NCBI GenBank assembly: GCA_021809235.1
Contig: JAKBAG010000155.1
Coordinates: 1-7,328 of the forward strand
Source of the DNA: Acidobacteriota bacterium
GTDB lineage: Bacteria; Acidobacteriota; Terriglobia; Terriglobales; Acidobacteriaceae
Direction: 5' to 3'
Length of the DNA stretch: 7,328 bases
Both the position numbers and the translations under genes were made by a program. Of this stretch, positions 5,663-7,328 are shown in pieces. Below the pieces are notes generated by a model. It ran no database searches, was not told the origin of the DNA, and saw nothing but the letters and a program-made list of their open reading frames with translations. Positions within the stretch are counted from its first letter, which is position 1; every line of letters starts with the position of its first letter.

Positions 5663-7328
5663 ATGGAATCTCAGTCTGGCAACTCCGGCAATCATCTGGA
5701 ATCGACACTGCGGGAAAACCGCATCTTTACCCCCTCTAAGGAGTTTTGTGCGCGAGCGCATGTTGCGTCGTTGGTCGAGTATCGCGAGCGGTATGCTCGT
5801 TCGATTGCCGATCCGGAGGCATTCTGGGCCGAGGCTGCCCGGGAGCTGGACTGGTTTGCTCCGTGGTCGCACGTGCTGGACTGGCAACTTCCCGAGGCTA
5901 AGTGGTTTGTAGACGGAAAGTTAAATCTGTGCCACAACTGTGTCGACCGGCATGCGCTGGGAGCAAGAGCAGATAAGACGGCGCTGTTGTGGGTGGGTGA
6001 GCCAACGGGAGAACAGCGACGCATCAGCTATCGCCAGCTGCACAGCGAGGTGCAGAAGACAGCCAGTGCGCTGCGTTCGCTGGGCATTGGCAAGGGCGAC
6101 CGCGTAGCGATTTACATGGGCATGACGCCGGAGTTGGCGATTGCCGTGCTGGCCTGCGCTCGCATTGGCGCGATCCACTCGGTGATCTTTGGCGGCTTTG
6201 CGGCCAGCGCAATTGCCGATCGAGTGAACGATGCGCACTGTGTGGCAGTGCTAACCCAGGATGGAAGCTGGCGGCGGGGAACGGAGATTCCGCTGAAGCA
6301 GACCGTGGATCAGGCACTGGAACAGACTCCGAGTGTGCGGCATGTGGTAGTGTTGCGGCGCACAGGCACGCCGGTGGCAATGCATGCTGGACGCGACCAC
6401 TGGTGGCATGAACTAGTGGCTGAAGCGGATCCGGTTTGCCCAGCCGAGCCGATGGATGCCGAGGATCCGCTCTACATTTTGTATACCTCGGGCACGACGG
6501 GCAAGCCGAAGGGGTTGGTGCACACTACGGGCGGCTATGGGGTGCAGACCTACCTGACAACGAAGTATGTCTTTGACCTGCGCGAGGAGGACGTGTACTG
6601 GTGTACGGCGGATATTGGCTGGGTGACCGGACACAGCTATGTGGTGTATGGACCGCTGGCGAATGGCGCCACGGTGCTGATGTATGAAGGTGCGCCGAAC
6701 TTTCCGGATTTTTCGCGTTTCTGGCAGATTATCGAGGAGCACAAGGTAAGTGTGTTTTACACGGCACCTACGGCAATTCGCGCCTTTATCAAATGGGGTG
6801 ATGAGCATGTGGAGAAGCATGATCTAAGTTCGCTGCGACTGCTGGGAACAGTCGGCGAACCGATCAATCCGGAGGCTTGGATCTGGTACCGGGACAAGAT
6901 TGGCGGCGGACGCTGTCCGATTGTGGATACCTGGTGGCAGACGGAGACCGGTGGCATCATGGTGGCTCCGCTGCCGGGTGCTGTGCCGACAAAGCCGGGT
7001 TCGGCGACGCTGCCGTTCTTTGGGGTGGAGCCGGATGTGGTGGATCGCAGCGGGAAGCCGGTTCCAGCTGGCAGCGGCGGGCTGCTGGTGGTGCGGCGAC
7101 CGTGGCCCTCGATGGCACGGACGGTGTACGGCGATCCGGAGCGGTATCGGAAGACCTACTGGTCGGATGTGCCGGGCTGTTACTTCACCGGCGATGGTGC
7201 GCGGCGCGATGAGGATGGTTACCTGTGGCTGATGGGGCGCGTGGATGACGTCATCAACGTGAGCGGGCATCGGCTGGGTACGATGGAAGTGGAGTCGGCA
7301 CTGGTGGCGCATCCAAAAGTGGCCGAGG
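5663..7328 (+). CDS. acs: acetyl-CoA synthetase (AMP-forming), 3' end beyond the window
   Basis: Acs activates acetate with ATP to acetyl-AMP, then transfers the acetyl group to CoA, feeding acetate into central metabolism. The reading frame is open from the ATG at 5663 to the window edge: 555 codons plus one base. Bacterial Acs is usually about 650 residues, so roughly 100 are missing. Visible landmarks are the Acs N-terminal region (FWAEAARELDWF, KLNLCHNCVDRH), HSVIFGGFAASAIADR, the AMP-binding loop YTSGTTGKPKG (274-284), and TADIGWVTGHSY. DTWWQTETGG (422-431) includes Trp425, which aligns with the Salmonella acetate-pocket Trp414. YFTGDGARRDEDGY and GRVDDVINVSGHRLGT, the hinge before the C-terminal domain, follow. 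The lysine that is acetylated in this family lies in the missing part. It is divergent from serB and preceded by two hairpins. Length and motifs favour Acs over propionyl-CoA synthetase. Confidence 0.95.
   Translation, partial: MESQSGNSGNHLESTLRENRIFTPSKEFCARAHVASLVEYRERYARSIADPEAFWAEAARELDWFAPWSHVLDWQLPEAKWFVDGKLNLCHNCVDRHALGARADKTALLWVGEPTGEQRRISYRQLHSEVQKTASALRSLGIGKGDRVAIYMGMTPELAIAVLACARIGAIHSVIFGGFAASAIADRVNDAHCVAVLTQDGSWRRGTEIPLKQTVDQALEQTPSVRHVVVLRRTGTPVAMHAGRDHWWHELVAEADPVCPAEPMDAEDPLYILYTSGTTGKPKGLVHTTGGYGVQTYLTTKYVFDLREEDVYWCTADIGWVTGHSYVVYGPLANGATVLMYEGAPNFPDFSRFWQIIEEHKVSVFYTAPTAIRAFIKWGDEHVEKHDLSSLRLLGTVGEPINPEAWIWYRDKIGGGRCPIVDTWWQTETGGIMVAPLPGAVPTKPGSATLPFFGVEPDVVDRSGKPVPAGSGGLLVVRRPWPSMARTVYGDPERYRKTYWSDVPGCYFTGDGARRDEDGYLWLMGRVDDVINVSGHRLGTMEVESALVAHPKVAE

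Noticed and set aside
6824..7312. A 162-codon minus-strand frame opposite acs, and plus-strand frames near 6877-7232
   Set aside because: All overlap the conserved Acs adenylation core in other frames and show no domain of their own.

Overview
The window reads as ordinary chromosomal DNA from a free-living Gram-negative heterotroph with fairly high G+C. A TonB-type energy transducer implies an outer membrane. The style of the genes (a proline/glycine-rich TonB beside an exported M48-like protein, and a long AMP-forming acetyl-CoA synthetase) would fit a soil Acidobacteriota (Terriglobia). That placement is an inference from gene style, not from a marker gene.

Layout, left to right. Positions 1-129 hold no gene. 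They contain two blocks of degenerate GGA/GAC repeats spaced exactly 10 bp apart, directly downstream of the 3' end of a tRNA-Ser(CGA) gene on the minus strand (130-221). Next on the minus strand is a probable two-gene unit: a TonB-family protein (2093-3145), followed after 71 bp by an exported M48-family metalloprotease homologue (282-2021). The second protein has lost key zinc-site residues. A 169-bp spacer separates tonB from the divergent galE (3315-4331, plus). galE converges on serB (4409-5359, minus), and a 12-bp stem with T/A flanks between them looks like a shared bidirectional terminator. serB is separated by about 300 bp, containing two adjacent hairpins, from the divergent acetyl-CoA synthetase gene acs (5663 to the window end, truncated).

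The products belong to different processes: nucleotide-sugar interconversion (GalE), the last step of serine synthesis (SerB), acetate activation (Acs), and envelope energy transduction plus an exported putative pseudo-protease. Only tonB and the M48 gene look co-transcribed. The tRNA has its own plausible promoter just past the M48 stop codon.

I did not find a clear new multi-gene system. The observations most worth checking are the M48 homologue with MExxH in place of HExxH, the 10-bp-phased repeats beside the tRNA 3' end (a possible recombinase attachment region), and the paired hairpins between serB and acs.
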